Assembly (NCBI RefSeq): GCF_015709455.1
Contig: NZ_JADNQW010000005.1
Location: 372,001 to 436,000, forward strand
Direction: 5' to 3'
Length of the DNA stretch: 64,000 nucleotides
Origin: Methylosinus sp. H3A
GTDB lineage: Bacteria; Pseudomonadota; Alphaproteobacteria; Rhizobiales; Beijerinckiaceae
Of the stretch, positions 39,424-49,040 are shown piece after piece. The first letter of the stretch is position 1; each line of letters starts with the position of its first letter. A program made the position numbers and the translations under genes. The notes beneath the pieces were generated by a model that was not told the DNA's origin, did no database searches, and was given only the letters and a program-made list of their open reading frames with translations.

Positions 39424-40437
39424 CTATTTCGTCGGCAGCGTCAGCACGCCGGCCGCGCCATTCTCGGCGCCGACGGCGAGCCGTGTTCCCTTCGCGTCCC
39501 AGCAGAGCGCCGAAATGCGCGCGGGGGCGCCCTCGTCCGGGCGGCGCACCAGCAGCTCGGAAGCGTCGGTCAGACGGCAGAGCAGCACCATGCCGTCCTC
39601 ATAGCCGATCGCCACGGCGAGCGCGCTGGGATGGAAGGCGACGCGAGTGACCTTCACCTCCGGCCGCACGCCGCATTCGCGCGGCGGCTCGCCCATCGGC
39701 CCGTCCTTGGACTGGAAGGGCCAGACGACGCAGGCGTCGGCGCCCGAGGTGGCGAGCCATTTACCGTCATGCGACCAGGAGAGCGAGCGCGTCTTCGCCG
39801 GATAGCCGGCCATTCGCATATTCTTGCCGTCGGAAACGCGCCAGCCATGCAGCATATTCTCCTGCATGGAGGTGAGGACGAATCTACCGTCCGGCGAGAC
39901 CACGACGTCGAGATGCGAGCCCTTCCACTCGAGAAACTCGGGCGCGCCGGCGTTGGGAAACCACAGCGAGACGCCATTGTAGTGAGCGATGGCGAGCCGA
40001 TAGCCCTTGGGGAAAAAGGCGATCCCCCGCGAGCTCGACGGCAGCGGCAGCGCCCTGGCCTCGCCCTTGGGCGAGCGCGTGCGCAGCTCGCGGCCGACCG
40101 ACCATGCGAGCGTCCCATCCGCGCGGGCGGCGACGGCGTCGATCCATTTGCCCTTTTCGTCGGCGATGATCTCGCGGCCGGCGAGGTCGGAAGCGATGAC
40201 GAGCCCGTCGTCGCCGCCGGTGATCAGCCGCTTTCCGTCGCTCGCCACAACCAATATGGCGCCGTCCGAATGCGCGATCCGATGGCCGACATCGGCCCCT
40301 TCGCCGGGCAAGGCGAGCCGCCCATCGGCGAGCGCCAGCACGGGCGCATCGCCGAGAAAGGCGGCGGCGACGACCTCGGCGCCGGCGTCGAAGGGCGTGA
40401 AAGCGGAAGTGAGGGAAGCAGGAGCGCCAAAAGTCAC
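39424..40437 (-). CDS. WD40-repeat beta-propeller protein
   Basis: 337 residues forming about six to seven WD40-like blades with GH/WD spacing, for example SWSHDGKWLATSGADACVVW and CWDAKGTRLAVGAENGAAG. There is no signal peptide, so it is probably cytosolic. It may act as a scaffold. It is the likely first gene of an operon with thiD, although no functional link is known. Confidence 0.85.
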   Translation of the reverse strand: MTFGAPASLTSAFTPFDAGAEVVAAAFLGDAPVLALADGRLALPGEGADVGHRIAHSDGAILVVASDGKRLITGGDDGLVIASDLAGREIIADEKGKWIDAVAARADGTLAWSVGRELRTRSPKGEARALPLPSSSRGIAFFPKGYRLAIAHYNGVSLWFPNAGAPEFLEWKGSHLDVVVSPDGRFVLTSMQENMLHGWRVSDGKNMRMAGYPAKTRSLSWSHDGKWLATSGADACVVWPFQSKDGPMGEPPRECGVRPEVKVTRVAFHPSALAVAIGYEDGMVLLCRLTDASELLVRRPDEGAPARISALCWDAKGTRLAVGAENGAAGVLTLPTK

Positions 40438-40632
40438 GATTCGGGTCGCCTCGGGAAAGGCCGCGGCGGCGCGGCCTGTCCTCTATAACGGATTTGCGCG
40501 GCGATGGCGCCCGTTATCTCGCGCGAAGGCGCGTCCATTTCGCCGCCATGGACGACGATCGGCGCAAATCCCGTGCTGGTGGCGCCGTTCTTTCATGCCC
40601 CTTCACGTTTCGAACGGGGATGGACGAACCCA

Positions 40633-40959
40633 ATGCAGCGCAAGCCCGACGGCGACGATTATCTTGCTCTTTTCGGCCGCTACAAGGAAGATTTCGGGGA
40701 CGTCTATATGGACCCCGAAGACGAACGGTTCAGGCTGCTGTTCGATCAGATCTGCCGCATGCTCATGCAGCCCTCTCCTTTCAATCTCAGCCTGCCCGAG
40801 CAGTTCCGAACGACCGCCTCCCGCTATCTCGAAGGCGACCCCCACACGGTCGCCCATATGAAGACCATCGAGAACCGCCATTTCATGCTGAGCGACCTTT
40901 TCGATTACGTCCATCTCGTCAAGACGATGGGCGGCTCCTGGGATCAGCGCGGACGGTAA
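40633..40959 (+). CDS. Small hypothetical protein
   Basis: 108 residues from MQRKPDGDDYLALFGRYKED; the ORF is open 43 codons further upstream, where it overlaps the divergent promoter region. It is acidic and helical, with HTVAHMKTIENRHFMLSDLF near the end. No family is recognised. It is divergent from the WD40 gene and convergent with the GGDEF/EAL gene. Confidence 0.6.
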   Translation: MQRKPDGDDYLALFGRYKEDFGDVYMDPEDERFRLLFDQICRMLMQPSPFNLSLPEQFRTTASRYLEGDPHTVAHMKTIENRHFMLSDLFDYVHLVKTMGGSWDQRGR

Positions 40960-41023
40960 TCCGGCGGGAAACGCCGCTTTCGGCGGCTCCCCGAGACGAG
41001 AAAAGCTCCCCCCGATCCTAGCG

Positions 41024-42994
41024 TCACGCAGCCGAGACCGCCGGCGCCGCGGCGGCGCTGTCGAGAAAGGCCTCGAGCGACATGGGGCGGCCGAACAGAA
41101 AGCCCTGCAGGCGCTGGCAGCCGGCGAGGCCGAGCACATAGGCCTGCTCCTCGGTCTCCACGCCCTCGGCGGTCACCGCCATATCCAGCCCATTCGCCAG
41201 ATGAATGGCGCCGGCGACGAGAACGCCGGCCGCCCTATCCGTCGTCACCCGATCGACGAGAGATTTGTCGAGCTTGATGCGGTCGAAGCCATATTTCTGC
41301 AGATAGGCGATGCTGGTGTAGCCGGCGCCGAAATCATCCAGCGCGACGGCGACGCCGAGGGTCTTCAGAAAGGAGATCACGCCCGCCGCCCGCTGCGGGT
41401 GATCGATCAGATAGCCCTCGGTCACCTCGAGCTCCAGGCGAGCGGCGGGAAAGCCCGTCTGCATCAGTATCTTCATGACCGCCAGCTCGAAATCTGGATC
41501 GCGGAATTGGGCGGGCGACACATTGACGGCGACCTTCACCGCGTCGATGGCGAGAAAATCCTCGCAGGCCCGCCGCAGCACGAAGAGGCCGAGCTGGTTG
41601 ATGAGGCCGCTCCGCTCGGCGACCGGAACGAATTGATCGGGCGGCAGCTCGCCCTCTGGCCGGCGCGGCCAGCGCAGCAGCGCCTCGACGGCGACGACCC
41701 TCTTTCCGACGGCGTCGACGATCGGCTGATAGACGACCTCGAGCTCGTCGGCCCGCAGCGCGCGGCGGAGCTGATCCTCTATGTCCTGCTGCCGCTGGCG
41801 CTCGAGATCCAGATCGGGCGAATAGATACTCACCCCCGATTTGCCATTGGCCTTGACGTGATACATCGCGATATCGGCGCGGCGAAACAGCTCCTGCGCG
41901 TCGCAGCCGTCCGGCTCCGTGCAGCAAATCCCGACGCTCGCTCCGATCTGAACCGCGCGATCGCCGATGCGGACCGGCCGCCCGAGAACCTCGAGCGCGC
42001 GGGCTGCGAAGGCGCGCGCCGCGCGCTCCGCGTCCCGGGCCGAGATCACCGCCGCGAATTCGTCGCCGCCGACGCGCGCGAGCATCGCCCCTCGAGGCAG
42101 AACATGCCCGAACTGTTTGGCGACGATGTCGATGAGCCGGTCGCCCGTGGCGTGGCCGTATGTGTCGTTGACGTCCTTGAAGCCGTCGAGATCGATATAG
42201 ACGACGGCTGTGGGAAGCGCATCCGCGCCATGACGGCCGCTGCGCTCGTCGAGATGCGTCATCAGCGCGCGGCGATTGGGCAGGCCGCTCAGACTGTCGA
42301 TATTGGCGAGCCGCGAATTCTCGTCGCTCAAACGTTGCGTCTCCGCCTGCTTCTCGAGCAGCGAGCGCCGCGACGCCACGAGATGGGCGAAGTCGCGGTA
42401 ATAGATCATCAATATCGCGATCATGCCGATGGCGGCGAGCGCCAGATTGACCGCCGCCGCGCGAAAATGCCCGTCATCGGCGAAGAAGAAGAACAGGCTG
42501 AAGGGCGCGACGCCGACAAGGGTCACGTTCAAAGCCGCAGAGCGAAGATGCATCAGGCAGAAATTGCAGCTGATCATCGTCAGGGCCAAGAAGAAGACGA
42601 TCTGCGCCTCGGCATAGGCGTCGCCTTCCCCATAGGAAAAGAGCGTCAGCCCCCAGGCCGTGAACGCCACTGCGATGAAAAAAGCGAGCCTATTGGTCCG
42701 CTGCATGTGCAGGATGGCGATGTCGTCCGGCACATTCTCCGTCCGCCCGATTCGCCACCAGGCGATCCCGCGCACGAGACAGAGCAGGCACAGCGCGCTC
42801 GGCGCGTAGATCGAGAGCCAGGGATGACCGAACTTCGCGAAGGTGGACATCACGGCGAGAGCGTTGGTCGCCAAGATGAAATAGAGAAGCGGGATTTGCC
42901 GCGCGAACGCCCGGAACTGAGCGCGGACGAGCTCCACGTCATCGGTCGGAACAGTCAGCAACGCATAAAGTCTTCGAATGACAGTATTCTTCAA
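41024..42994 (-). CDS. Membrane-anchored GGDEF-EAL cyclic-di-GMP protein
   Basis: 656 residues. About six N-terminal membrane segments (20-205) precede a diguanylate cyclase domain with intact ARVGGDEFAAV. The EAL phosphodiesterase domain has intact VVAVEALLRW, DDFGAGYTSIAYL and KLDKSLV. Both catalytic motifs are present, so the net activity cannot be predicted. The membrane part may sense a signal and switch between making and breaking cyclic di-GMP. Confidence 0.95.
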   Translation of the reverse strand: MKNTVIRRLYALLTVPTDDVELVRAQFRAFARQIPLLYFILATNALAVMSTFAKFGHPWLSIYAPSALCLLCLVRGIAWWRIGRTENVPDDIAILHMQRTNRLAFFIAVAFTAWGLTLFSYGEGDAYAEAQIVFFLALTMISCNFCLMHLRSAALNVTLVGVAPFSLFFFFADDGHFRAAAVNLALAAIGMIAILMIYYRDFAHLVASRRSLLEKQAETQRLSDENSRLANIDSLSGLPNRRALMTHLDERSGRHGADALPTAVVYIDLDGFKDVNDTYGHATGDRLIDIVAKQFGHVLPRGAMLARVGGDEFAAVISARDAERAARAFAARALEVLGRPVRIGDRAVQIGASVGICCTEPDGCDAQELFRRADIAMYHVKANGKSGVSIYSPDLDLERQRQQDIEDQLRRALRADELEVVYQPIVDAVGKRVVAVEALLRWPRRPEGELPPDQFVPVAERSGLINQLGLFVLRRACEDFLAIDAVKVAVNVSPAQFRDPDFELAVMKILMQTGFPAARLELEVTEGYLIDHPQRAAGVISFLKTLGVAVALDDFGAGYTSIAYLQKYGFDRIKLDKSLVDRVTTDRAAGVLVAGAIHLANGLDMAVTAEGVETEEQAYVLGLAGCQRLQGFLFGRPMSLEAFLDSAAAAPAVSAA

Positions 42995-43237
42995 GGTCGG
43001 CGACCTTTCAGGCGCTTCTTACGCGGAAAACGTAAAGGGGCCGCAGAAGGACAATAGGAAAAAACGGTAGAAAACTGGTTAAAACGGGGAAAATCGCCCC
43101 TCCTGGACGATGCGACGCCGCGGCGCCGGGCGGAGGCCTGGACGAAATGCGAAACGGACCAATGTCATGGCGGGGCGGCCGGCTCCCCGTCAGAGAGCCG
43201 CCGGCCTCGTGACGCAGAGAATTCCGAGGAGCCAAGC

Positions 43238-43873
43238 ATGAGCACGAGCAGCGTATCCGGCGATCCGTTTCGCGGCAGCCCGTTCGACCTGGACAGGCTC
43301 GCGGCCAAGAACGCCACCCTCGCCCATAATTGGTGGGCCATCGCCCTGCGCGGCTTGGCCGCGATCATTTTCGGCCTGATCGCCCTCTTCCAGCCCGGCG
43401 TGACGATCCTGTCGCTGGTGCTCGTCTTCGCGATCTTCGCGGCCGTCGACGGCATAGCGACCGTCGTCGCCGCGGTGCGGGCGGCGCGCCAGGGCGAGGC
43501 CTGGCTGTTCCTTTTCCTCGCCGGTCTGGTGAAAATCGCGGCGGGCGCCTTCGCGGCCTTTTGGCCCGGCATCACCGCCCTCGTCTTCGTGCTGGTGTTC
43601 GGCGTCGGCGAGGTCATCGGCGGCGGCCTCACCTTCGGCTCGGCGCTGGACCTCAAGGAGGATCACGGCCGCTGGTGGCTGGCGCTCGGCGGCCTGCTCG
43701 CCGTGGTCTTCGGCCTCTTCTTGCTGCTGACGCCGGTCATCGGCGCGGTGGTGCTGACTTGGTGGCTCGGCATCTACGCCATAGCGCTCGGCATAGTGGA
43801 GCTCATTCTGGCCTTCCGCCTCCACGCCCGCCATGTCGAGCATCCGCCGCTGGCGACGCCGCAAGGCGCGTAA
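43238..43873 (+). CDS. HdeD-family membrane protein
   Basis: 211 residues with six membrane segments arranged as three hairpins. The motifs WWAIALRGLAAIIFGLIALF and WWLALGGLLAVVFGLFLLL repeat the HdeD/DUF308 pattern. In Escherichia coli HdeD is linked to acid resistance, but here only the fold is supported. A GGGGCGCC/GGCGCCCC hairpin lies at 43909-43934. Confidence 0.87.
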   Translation: MSTSSVSGDPFRGSPFDLDRLAAKNATLAHNWWAIALRGLAAIIFGLIALFQPGVTILSLVLVFAIFAAVDGIATVVAAVRAARQGEAWLFLFLAGLVKIAAGAFAAFWPGITALVFVLVFGVGEVIGGGLTFGSALDLKEDHGRWWLALGGLLAVVFGLFLLLTPVIGAVVLTWWLGIYAIALGIVELILAFRLHARHVEHPPLATPQGA

Positions 43874-43970
43874 TTTCGGAGCACGATTCGAAGGCTTTGA
43901 AATAAATCGGGGCGCCCGCAGCCACAGGCGCCCCGTGCCCCCTTCCCGCCCCCGCGGAAAGTCCCCCGCA

Positions 43971-44014
43971 TTTCCCACGCCGAACCGGCGTCCACTTCGG
44001 CTGGAAAAGCTCTA
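43971..44014. repeat. Dispersed palindromic repeat, copy 2
   Basis: It matches 23278-23322 except for one missing base and one substitution. As in copy 1, the final CTA supplies, on the minus strand, the TAG stop of a gene (44012-44266). GCCGAA/TTCGGC can form a stem. Confidence 0.85.
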
Positions 44015-44266
44015 GTCGATCGAGGAAATCTTGATCGCCGCGCTGAGATCGGCGTGAACGACCTTGAGACCCGCCTTGGCGACGGCCGCCTCATCGGCGT
44101 ACCAGGTCGATTCATGGTCGAGACCGCCATATTTATTGAAGACCATCACATATTTGGCCTTCAAATCCACCTCGCAGCGCAGCCCTTTGCCGGGCTGGTC
44201 GATGGGCCGCATCTTGCCGTCCCAATCGATGAAGTAGCCGTTGGGGCTCGCGGTCGCCTCGGACAT
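44012..44266 (-). CDS. Small hypothetical protein
   Basis: 84 residues from MSEATASPNGYFIDWDGKMR with AAGGGA upstream; an ATG at 44287 is possible. It reads like a compact mixed alpha/beta domain, with LRCEVDLKAKYVMVFNKYGG. No family is recognised. Its stop codon is the end of a dispersed repeat. It is divergent from dapE. Confidence 0.65.
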   Translation of the reverse strand: MSEATASPNGYFIDWDGKMRPIDQPGKGLRCEVDLKAKYVMVFNKYGGLDHESTWYADEAAVAKAGLKVVHADLSAAIKISSID

Positions 44267-44396
44267 TTCCTGTTCCCTTTCGGACATTGGTCTCCGTAGC
44301 CGCGAGGAAGCAGTTTTTGGGCCAGAGCCGGTCCTGGAGCGTCCGTAGTGAGACACGCGTGTTGCGGAGCGTTCGGCATTTCCTTAACTTCCCCTC

Positions 44397-45554
44397 ATGA
44401 CCCTTTCCCCCGCCCTTTCCATCACCCGCGATCTCCTTCGCTGTCCCTCCGTCACCCCGGCCGACGCCGGCGCGCTCGGCGTTCTCGAGCAGCGCTTGAA
44501 GGAGGCCGGCTTCACGACGCATCGGCTCGTCTTCACGGAGGACGGCACACCCGATATCGACAATCTCTTCGCCAAGATCGGCGAGGGGCGCCCGCATCTC
44601 GTCTTCGCCGGCCACACCGATGTCGTGCCGAGCGGCGCCCCTGAGCGCTGGCGCTTCGATCCCTTCTCCGGCGAGATCGCCGACGGCAAGATTTTCGGCC
44701 GCGGCGCCTCCGATATGAAAGGCGGCATCGCCGCCTTCGCCGCCGCGGCGATCGACTATGTGAAGCAGCATGGCGTCCCGCAGGGCGCCATCTCCTTCCT
44801 CATCACCGGCGACGAGGAAGGCCCCGCCGTCAATGGCACGGTGAAAATGCTCGATTGGGCCAAGGCCCATGGCGAGGTCTTCGACCATTGCATCGTCGGC
44901 GAGCCGACCAATGTCAAAGAGCTCGGCGACACGATCAAGATCGGCCGGCGCGGCTCGCTCAACGGGCGGCTGGTGGTGCGTGGCAAGCAAGGCCATTCCG
45001 CCCATCCGCATCGCGCAGAAAATCCCACGCCCGTCGTCGCGCGCATCGTGACGGCGCTGTCGACGCATGTCTTCGACGATGGGACGGAGCATTTCGACCG
45101 CTCCAATCTCGAAGTGACCTCGATCGACATCGGCAATCAGGCGGCGAATGTGATTCCGGGCGAAGCGCGCGCGCGCTTCAACATACGCTTCAACAATGTG
45201 TGGACGCTGGAGACGCTGCAGGCGGAAATCCGCCGCGTCGTCGAAGCGGCCGCCGCCGGCGCCAAAGTGGAGGTGGAGTTCCTGCCCTGCAATTCGCTGC
45301 CCTTCCTCACCGCGCCGGGCGATTTCAGCGCGCTGGTCGCCGGCGCGATCGAGGAGATGACGGGACGCCGCCCCGGCCTTTCGACGAGCGGCGGAACCTC
45401 CGACGCGCGCTTCATCACGCGCGATTGTCCGGTGCTGGAGTTCGGCCTCATCAACGAGTCGATCCATGCGGTGGACGAGCATGCGCGGCTCGAGGATGTC
45501 GACGGGCTGACGGCGATCTACAAGCGCATCATCGAGACGTATTTCGCGCGCTGA
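44397..45554 (+). CDS. dapE: Succinyl-diaminopimelate desuccinylase
   Basis: 385 residues of the M20 peptidase family. The zinc ligands lie in [26 protein letters not shown] and the catalytic [25 protein letters not shown] and the final [13 protein letters not shown] are typical of DapE. It makes LL-diaminopimelate for lysine and peptidoglycan. Confidence 0.95.
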   Translation: MTLSPALSITRDLLRCPSVTPADAGALGVLEQRLKEAGFTTHRLVFTEDGTPDIDNLFAKIGEGRPHLVFAGHTDVVPSGAPERWRFDPFSGEIADGKIFGRGASDMKGGIAAFAAAAIDYVKQHGVPQGAISFLITGDEEGPAVNGTVKMLDWAKAHGEVFDHCIVGEPTNVKELGDTIKIGRRGSLNGRLVVRGKQGHSAHPHRAENPTPVVARIVTALSTHVFDDGTEHFDRSNLEVTSIDIGNQAANVIPGEARARFNIRFNNVWTLETLQAEIRRVVEAAAAGAKVEVEFLPCNSLPFLTAPGDFSALVAGAIEEMTGRRPGLSTSGGTSDARFITRDCPVLEFGLINESIHAVDEHARLEDVDGLTAIYKRIIETYFAR

Positions 45555-45561
45555 GCGGGCC

Positions 45562-45601
45562 CGCGCTTCCCTTCTCCCGCGCGCGGGAGAAGGGAAGCGC
45601 G
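45562..45601. terminator. Perfect 40-base palindrome between convergent genes
   Basis: Two 20-base arms, the left reading CGCGCTTCCCTTCTCCCGCG, meet without a loop base. It fills the gap between dapE and the convergent histidine kinase. It is likely a bidirectional terminator or a REP-type element; no T run follows, so intrinsic termination is uncertain. Confidence 0.6.
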
Positions 45602-45604
45602 CCT

Positions 45605-46627
45605 TCACCCCGCCAGCGCCTGCTCGGCCGGCACCGCCAGCGTCCATTCGAATCCATCGGGCGGAAAGCCGATCGTCGCCTCGCCGCCGAGCGCCTGCGC
45701 GACGAGGCGCTTGATCACCTTATGGCCGAAGCCCTCGCTGGGCGATTCTGCGACGGCCGGACCGCCGAACTCGCGCCATTCGACGAGAAAACGCTCGTCA
45801 TCGACACGCCAATGCAGCTCGATGCGCCCATCCGGCTGCGACAGCGAGCCATGCGTCAGAGCGTTCACGGCGAGCTCGTGCAGAGCGAGGCCGATGTTCT
45901 GCGCGGCCTCCGGCTTCAGCATCAGATCGGCGCCGCCGGCGCGCGTCTGCTCCTCGACGCAACCGGCGTCGAGGCAATAGGACAATTGCGCACGCGCGAG
46001 CTCGGCCATGGAGGCGCCGCGCCAATCCTGCGACACGAGCAGATCATGCGCCATGGAGAGCGCCTGCAGCCGCGCGGCGAATTTGCGCTGGAAATCCGCG
46101 AGCGACGGCGCGCCCGCGGCCGTCTGCCGCGCCATGGCCTGCACGACGGCGAGCAGATTCTTGGAGCGATGCACGAGCTCGCGCAGCAGCACATGGACAT
46201 GATCCTCGCGCCGCTTGCGGTCGGTGATGTCGCGCGCCGTGCCGATGATGCGCGCCGCGCGTCCCGCTTCGAAGAAGGTGCGGCCACGCACGGCAATCCA
46301 GCGCTCCACGCCATCGGTCTGGCCGACGATGCGATATTCAGCCTCGTAATCGCCGAGCTGTCCAGGATCGAGCGCCGCCTGCACGGCCTCGCGCGTGCGC
46401 GCCTTGTCGTCCGGATGCAGCGCATTGCGGAAAATCTCGGAGCTGCCGGGAGCGTCGTCCGGCAGCGCCCATAGCGCGCGCACGCGCGCGTCGAGATGCA
46501 CCTCGCCGGTGACGAGATCCCAATCCCAGATTCCGGTGAGGCTCGCGTCGAGCGCCATACGCATGCGCTCGAGCGCCAGAGTCTCGTCGCGATGGTCGCG
46601 CCGTTCCGGCGCGGACGCCTCGCTCAT
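45605..46627 (-). CDS. PAS-domain HWE-family histidine kinase
   Basis: 340 residues from MSEASAPERRDHRDETLALE. A PAS domain (about 20-140; GIWDWDLVTGEVHLDARV, IGTARDITDRK) precedes the HWE phosphoacceptor region RELVHRSKNLLAVVQAMARQ. The ATPase domain starts IGLALHELAVNALTHGSLS. It has no membrane segment, so it is a cytosolic sensor, often of light or redox in this family. No response regulator is adjacent. Confidence 0.93.
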   Translation of the reverse strand: MSEASAPERRDHRDETLALERMRMALDASLTGIWDWDLVTGEVHLDARVRALWALPDDAPGSSEIFRNALHPDDKARTREAVQAALDPGQLGDYEAEYRIVGQTDGVERWIAVRGRTFFEAGRAARIIGTARDITDRKRREDHVHVLLRELVHRSKNLLAVVQAMARQTAAGAPSLADFQRKFAARLQALSMAHDLLVSQDWRGASMAELARAQLSYCLDAGCVEEQTRAGGADLMLKPEAAQNIGLALHELAVNALTHGSLSQPDGRIELHWRVDDERFLVEWREFGGPAVAESPSEGFGHKVIKRLVAQALGGEATIGFPPDGFEWTLAVPAEQALAG

Positions 46628-46725
46628 GCTGTCGATGTCCGTCAAGATCGACCTCTCGACGCCCGCCGCCCGCTTCGAGTGGCGGAAAGAATAACCGAAG
46701 CTGCGTCGGCGGGCGAGCGCCATCC

Positions 46726-46803
46726 GTCATTACGCGCGAAGCAAAGCGATCCAGCGCCGTGAGGCCTCCGGATCGCTGCGTCGCTTCGCGCCTCGCAATG
46801 ACG
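46726..46803. repeat. REP-type inverted repeat, copy 1
   Basis: The outer arms GTCATTACGCGCGAAG and CGCGCCTCGCAATGACG pair imperfectly, with GCGATCC and GGATCGC inside. The element resembles 63496-63574. It lies in the spacer between parE and the histidine kinase. Confidence 0.7.
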
Positions 46804-46847
46804 ATAGCACGAAGAAAACGCGTCGACGGGCGTCGCGGTTCCGGCCG

Positions 46848-48866
46848 TCACACATCCAATTCCATGGCGAAAGCGGCGCGCTCCTGAATGAAGGCGAAAC
46901 GCGCCTCGGGCTTTGCGCCCATCAGCCGCTCGACGCAATCGGCCGTCTCCTCGCGCTCCTCGCCGGCGATCACGACCTTGAGCAGCGTGCGCTTCTTGGC
47001 GTCCATCGTGGTTTCCTTGAGCTGCGCCGGCATCATCTCGCCGAGGCCCTTGAAGCGGCTCGTCTCGATCTTGCCCTTGCCGTTCAGCACTTTTTTGACG
47101 AGCTCGTCGCGATGCGCATCGTCGCGCGCATAGACGGTCTTGGCACCTTGCGTCAGCTTGTAGAGCGGCGGAACGGCGAGATAGAGATGGCCGCCATCGA
47201 TGAGCTTGGGCATTTGCCGGAAGAAGAAAGTGATGAGCAGCGACGCGATATGCGCGCCGTCGACATCGGCGTCGGTCATCACGATGATCTTGTCGTAACG
47301 CAGCTCCTCGTCGCGATAATGCGCGCCGACGCCGCAGCCGAGCGCCTGCACAAGATCGGCGAGCTGCTGATTCGCCGCGAGCTTTTCTCTGCCGGCCGAG
47401 GCGACGTTCAATATTTTGCCGCGCAGAGGCAGCACGGCCTGGCTGGCGCGGTCGCGCGCCGCCTTGGCGGAGCCGCCGGCCGAATCGCCCTCGACGATGA
47501 AAATCTCCGAGCCCTGCGACGAGGTGTTGGTGCAATCGGCGAGCTTGCCGGGCAGGCGCAATTTGCGCGTCGGCGATTTGCGCGCCTGCTCCTTCTCGGC
47601 GCGGCGGCGCAGGCGCTCCTCGGCGCGCTCCACCGCGAAATCGAGCAGCTTGATCGCCTGCGAGGGCGCGCCGGCGAGCCAATGATCGAAGGCGTCGCGC
47701 ACCGCGCCTTCGACGAGGCGCGAAGCCTCGACATTCATCAGCCGCGTTTTGTTCTGGCCCTGAAATTCCGGCTCGCGAATGAACACTGAGATCATCGCCG
47801 CCGATTGACCCATCAGATCCTCGGCCGTCAAAAGCGCGGCGCGCTTGGCCTGGCCGATGCGCTCGCCGTGATCCTTCAGCCCGCGCAGCAGAGCGAGGCG
47901 GAAGCCCGCCTCATGCGTGCCGCCATCCGGCGTCGGAATGGTGTTGCAATAGGAATGGGAGAAGCCGTCCTCATTGGCGAACCAGGCGATCGCCCATTCG
48001 AGCGAGCCATGGCCGCCCTCGCGCTCCACCTTGCCGACGAAGGGCTGATCGGCGACCAGCTCCTTGCCCTCGGTCTCACGGGCGAGATAGTCGCGCAGCC
48101 CCCCCGGAAAACGCAGCACGGCCTCGGCCGGCACGTCGGAGCCGGGCTCGATCAGCTCCGGCGCGCAATGCCAGCGGATTTCGACGCCGCCGAAGAGATA
48201 GGCCTTGGAGCGCGACATGCGGAACAGCCGCGCCGGCCGCCAATGCGTCGCGGGGCCGAAAATCTCCGCATCCGGCTTGAAGCGCACCTTGGTGCCGCGG
48301 CGATTGGCGATGCGGCCCAATTGCTCGAGCTTGCCTTGCGGGATCCCGCGCGAAAAAATCTGTCGATAGAGCTGCTGGCCGGTCGCCACCTCCACCTCGA
48401 CGCGCTCGGACAGCGCATTGACGACGGAGACGCCGACGCCATGCAGGCCGCCGGAGGTCTGATAGGCGCCCGAATCGAATTTGCCGCCGGCGTGCAGCAC
48501 GGTCATGACCACTTCGAGCGCCGACTTCTTGGGGAATTTCGGATGCGGGCCGACGGGAATGCCGCGGCCATTGTCGACCACGGTGAGCCAGCCGCCAGGC
48601 TCGAGCGTGACCTCGATGAAGCTGGCGTGGCCGGCGACGGCCTCGTCCATGGCGTTGTCCAGCACCTCCGCGAAGAGGTGGTGCATGGCGGCTTCATCCT
48701 TGCCGCCGATATACATGCTCGGCCGCCGCCGGACGGGCTCGAGCCCCTCCAGCACCTCGATGGAGGCGGCGTCATATTCCGCCGGCGCCTTGGGCGCCCG
48801 CGGGACGGGAGCGGCGGCGGCGGGCTTGCGCTGCGCGCCGCCGAAGAGATCGTCGGATTTGGCCAT
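46848..48866 (-). CDS. parE: DNA topoisomerase IV subunit B
   Basis: 672 residues. The GHKL ATPase domain has VEVLEGLEPVRRRPSMYIGG-type sequence (here IEVLEGLEPVRRRP), EVLDNAMDEAV and GGLHGVGVSVVNALSE. The TOPRIM domain has IFIVEGDSAGGSAK, LPLRGKILNV and VMTDADVDGAHI. The C-terminus ends in QERAAFAMELDV. The length and lack of the gyrase-specific insert fit ParE. It decatenates chromosomes together with ParC. Confidence 0.95.
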   Translation of the reverse strand: MAKSDDLFGGAQRKPAAAAPVPRAPKAPAEYDAASIEVLEGLEPVRRRPSMYIGGKDEAAMHHLFAEVLDNAMDEAVAGHASFIEVTLEPGGWLTVVDNGRGIPVGPHPKFPKKSALEVVMTVLHAGGKFDSGAYQTSGGLHGVGVSVVNALSERVEVEVATGQQLYRQIFSRGIPQGKLEQLGRIANRRGTKVRFKPDAEIFGPATHWRPARLFRMSRSKAYLFGGVEIRWHCAPELIEPGSDVPAEAVLRFPGGLRDYLARETEGKELVADQPFVGKVEREGGHGSLEWAIAWFANEDGFSHSYCNTIPTPDGGTHEAGFRLALLRGLKDHGERIGQAKRAALLTAEDLMGQSAAMISVFIREPEFQGQNKTRLMNVEASRLVEGAVRDAFDHWLAGAPSQAIKLLDFAVERAEERLRRRAEKEQARKSPTRKLRLPGKLADCTNTSSQGSEIFIVEGDSAGGSAKAARDRASQAVLPLRGKILNVASAGREKLAANQQLADLVQALGCGVGAHYRDEELRYDKIIVMTDADVDGAHIASLLITFFFRQMPKLIDGGHLYLAVPPLYKLTQGAKTVYARDDAHRDELVKKVLNGKGKIETSRFKGLGEMMPAQLKETTMDAKKRTLLKVVIAGEEREETADCVERLMGAKPEARFAFIQERAAFAMELDV

Positions 48867-49000
48867 GCGGGGGATTTTAGCGATTCGGGGGGGCGAACGC
48901 GAGTGGCGATGCCGCTGAGGCCAGCAGGAGGCGCCGTCGCCACGGCCGAGCCCCGGATTTGGCCCACTTTCTCCGCAATCCGGCCGCGCCCGTCGCGCCG

Positions 49001-49040
49001 CCCCTGCTCAGAAGGGCTTGCCCCCGCTCAGAAGGGCTTG
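49001..49040. repeat. 20-base tandem duplication at the 3' end of a gene
   Basis: CCCCTGCTCAGAAGGGCTTG is followed directly by the same sequence with one change. The second unit contains the stop codon of the papain-like gene; the first lies just beyond it. Confidence 0.9.
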
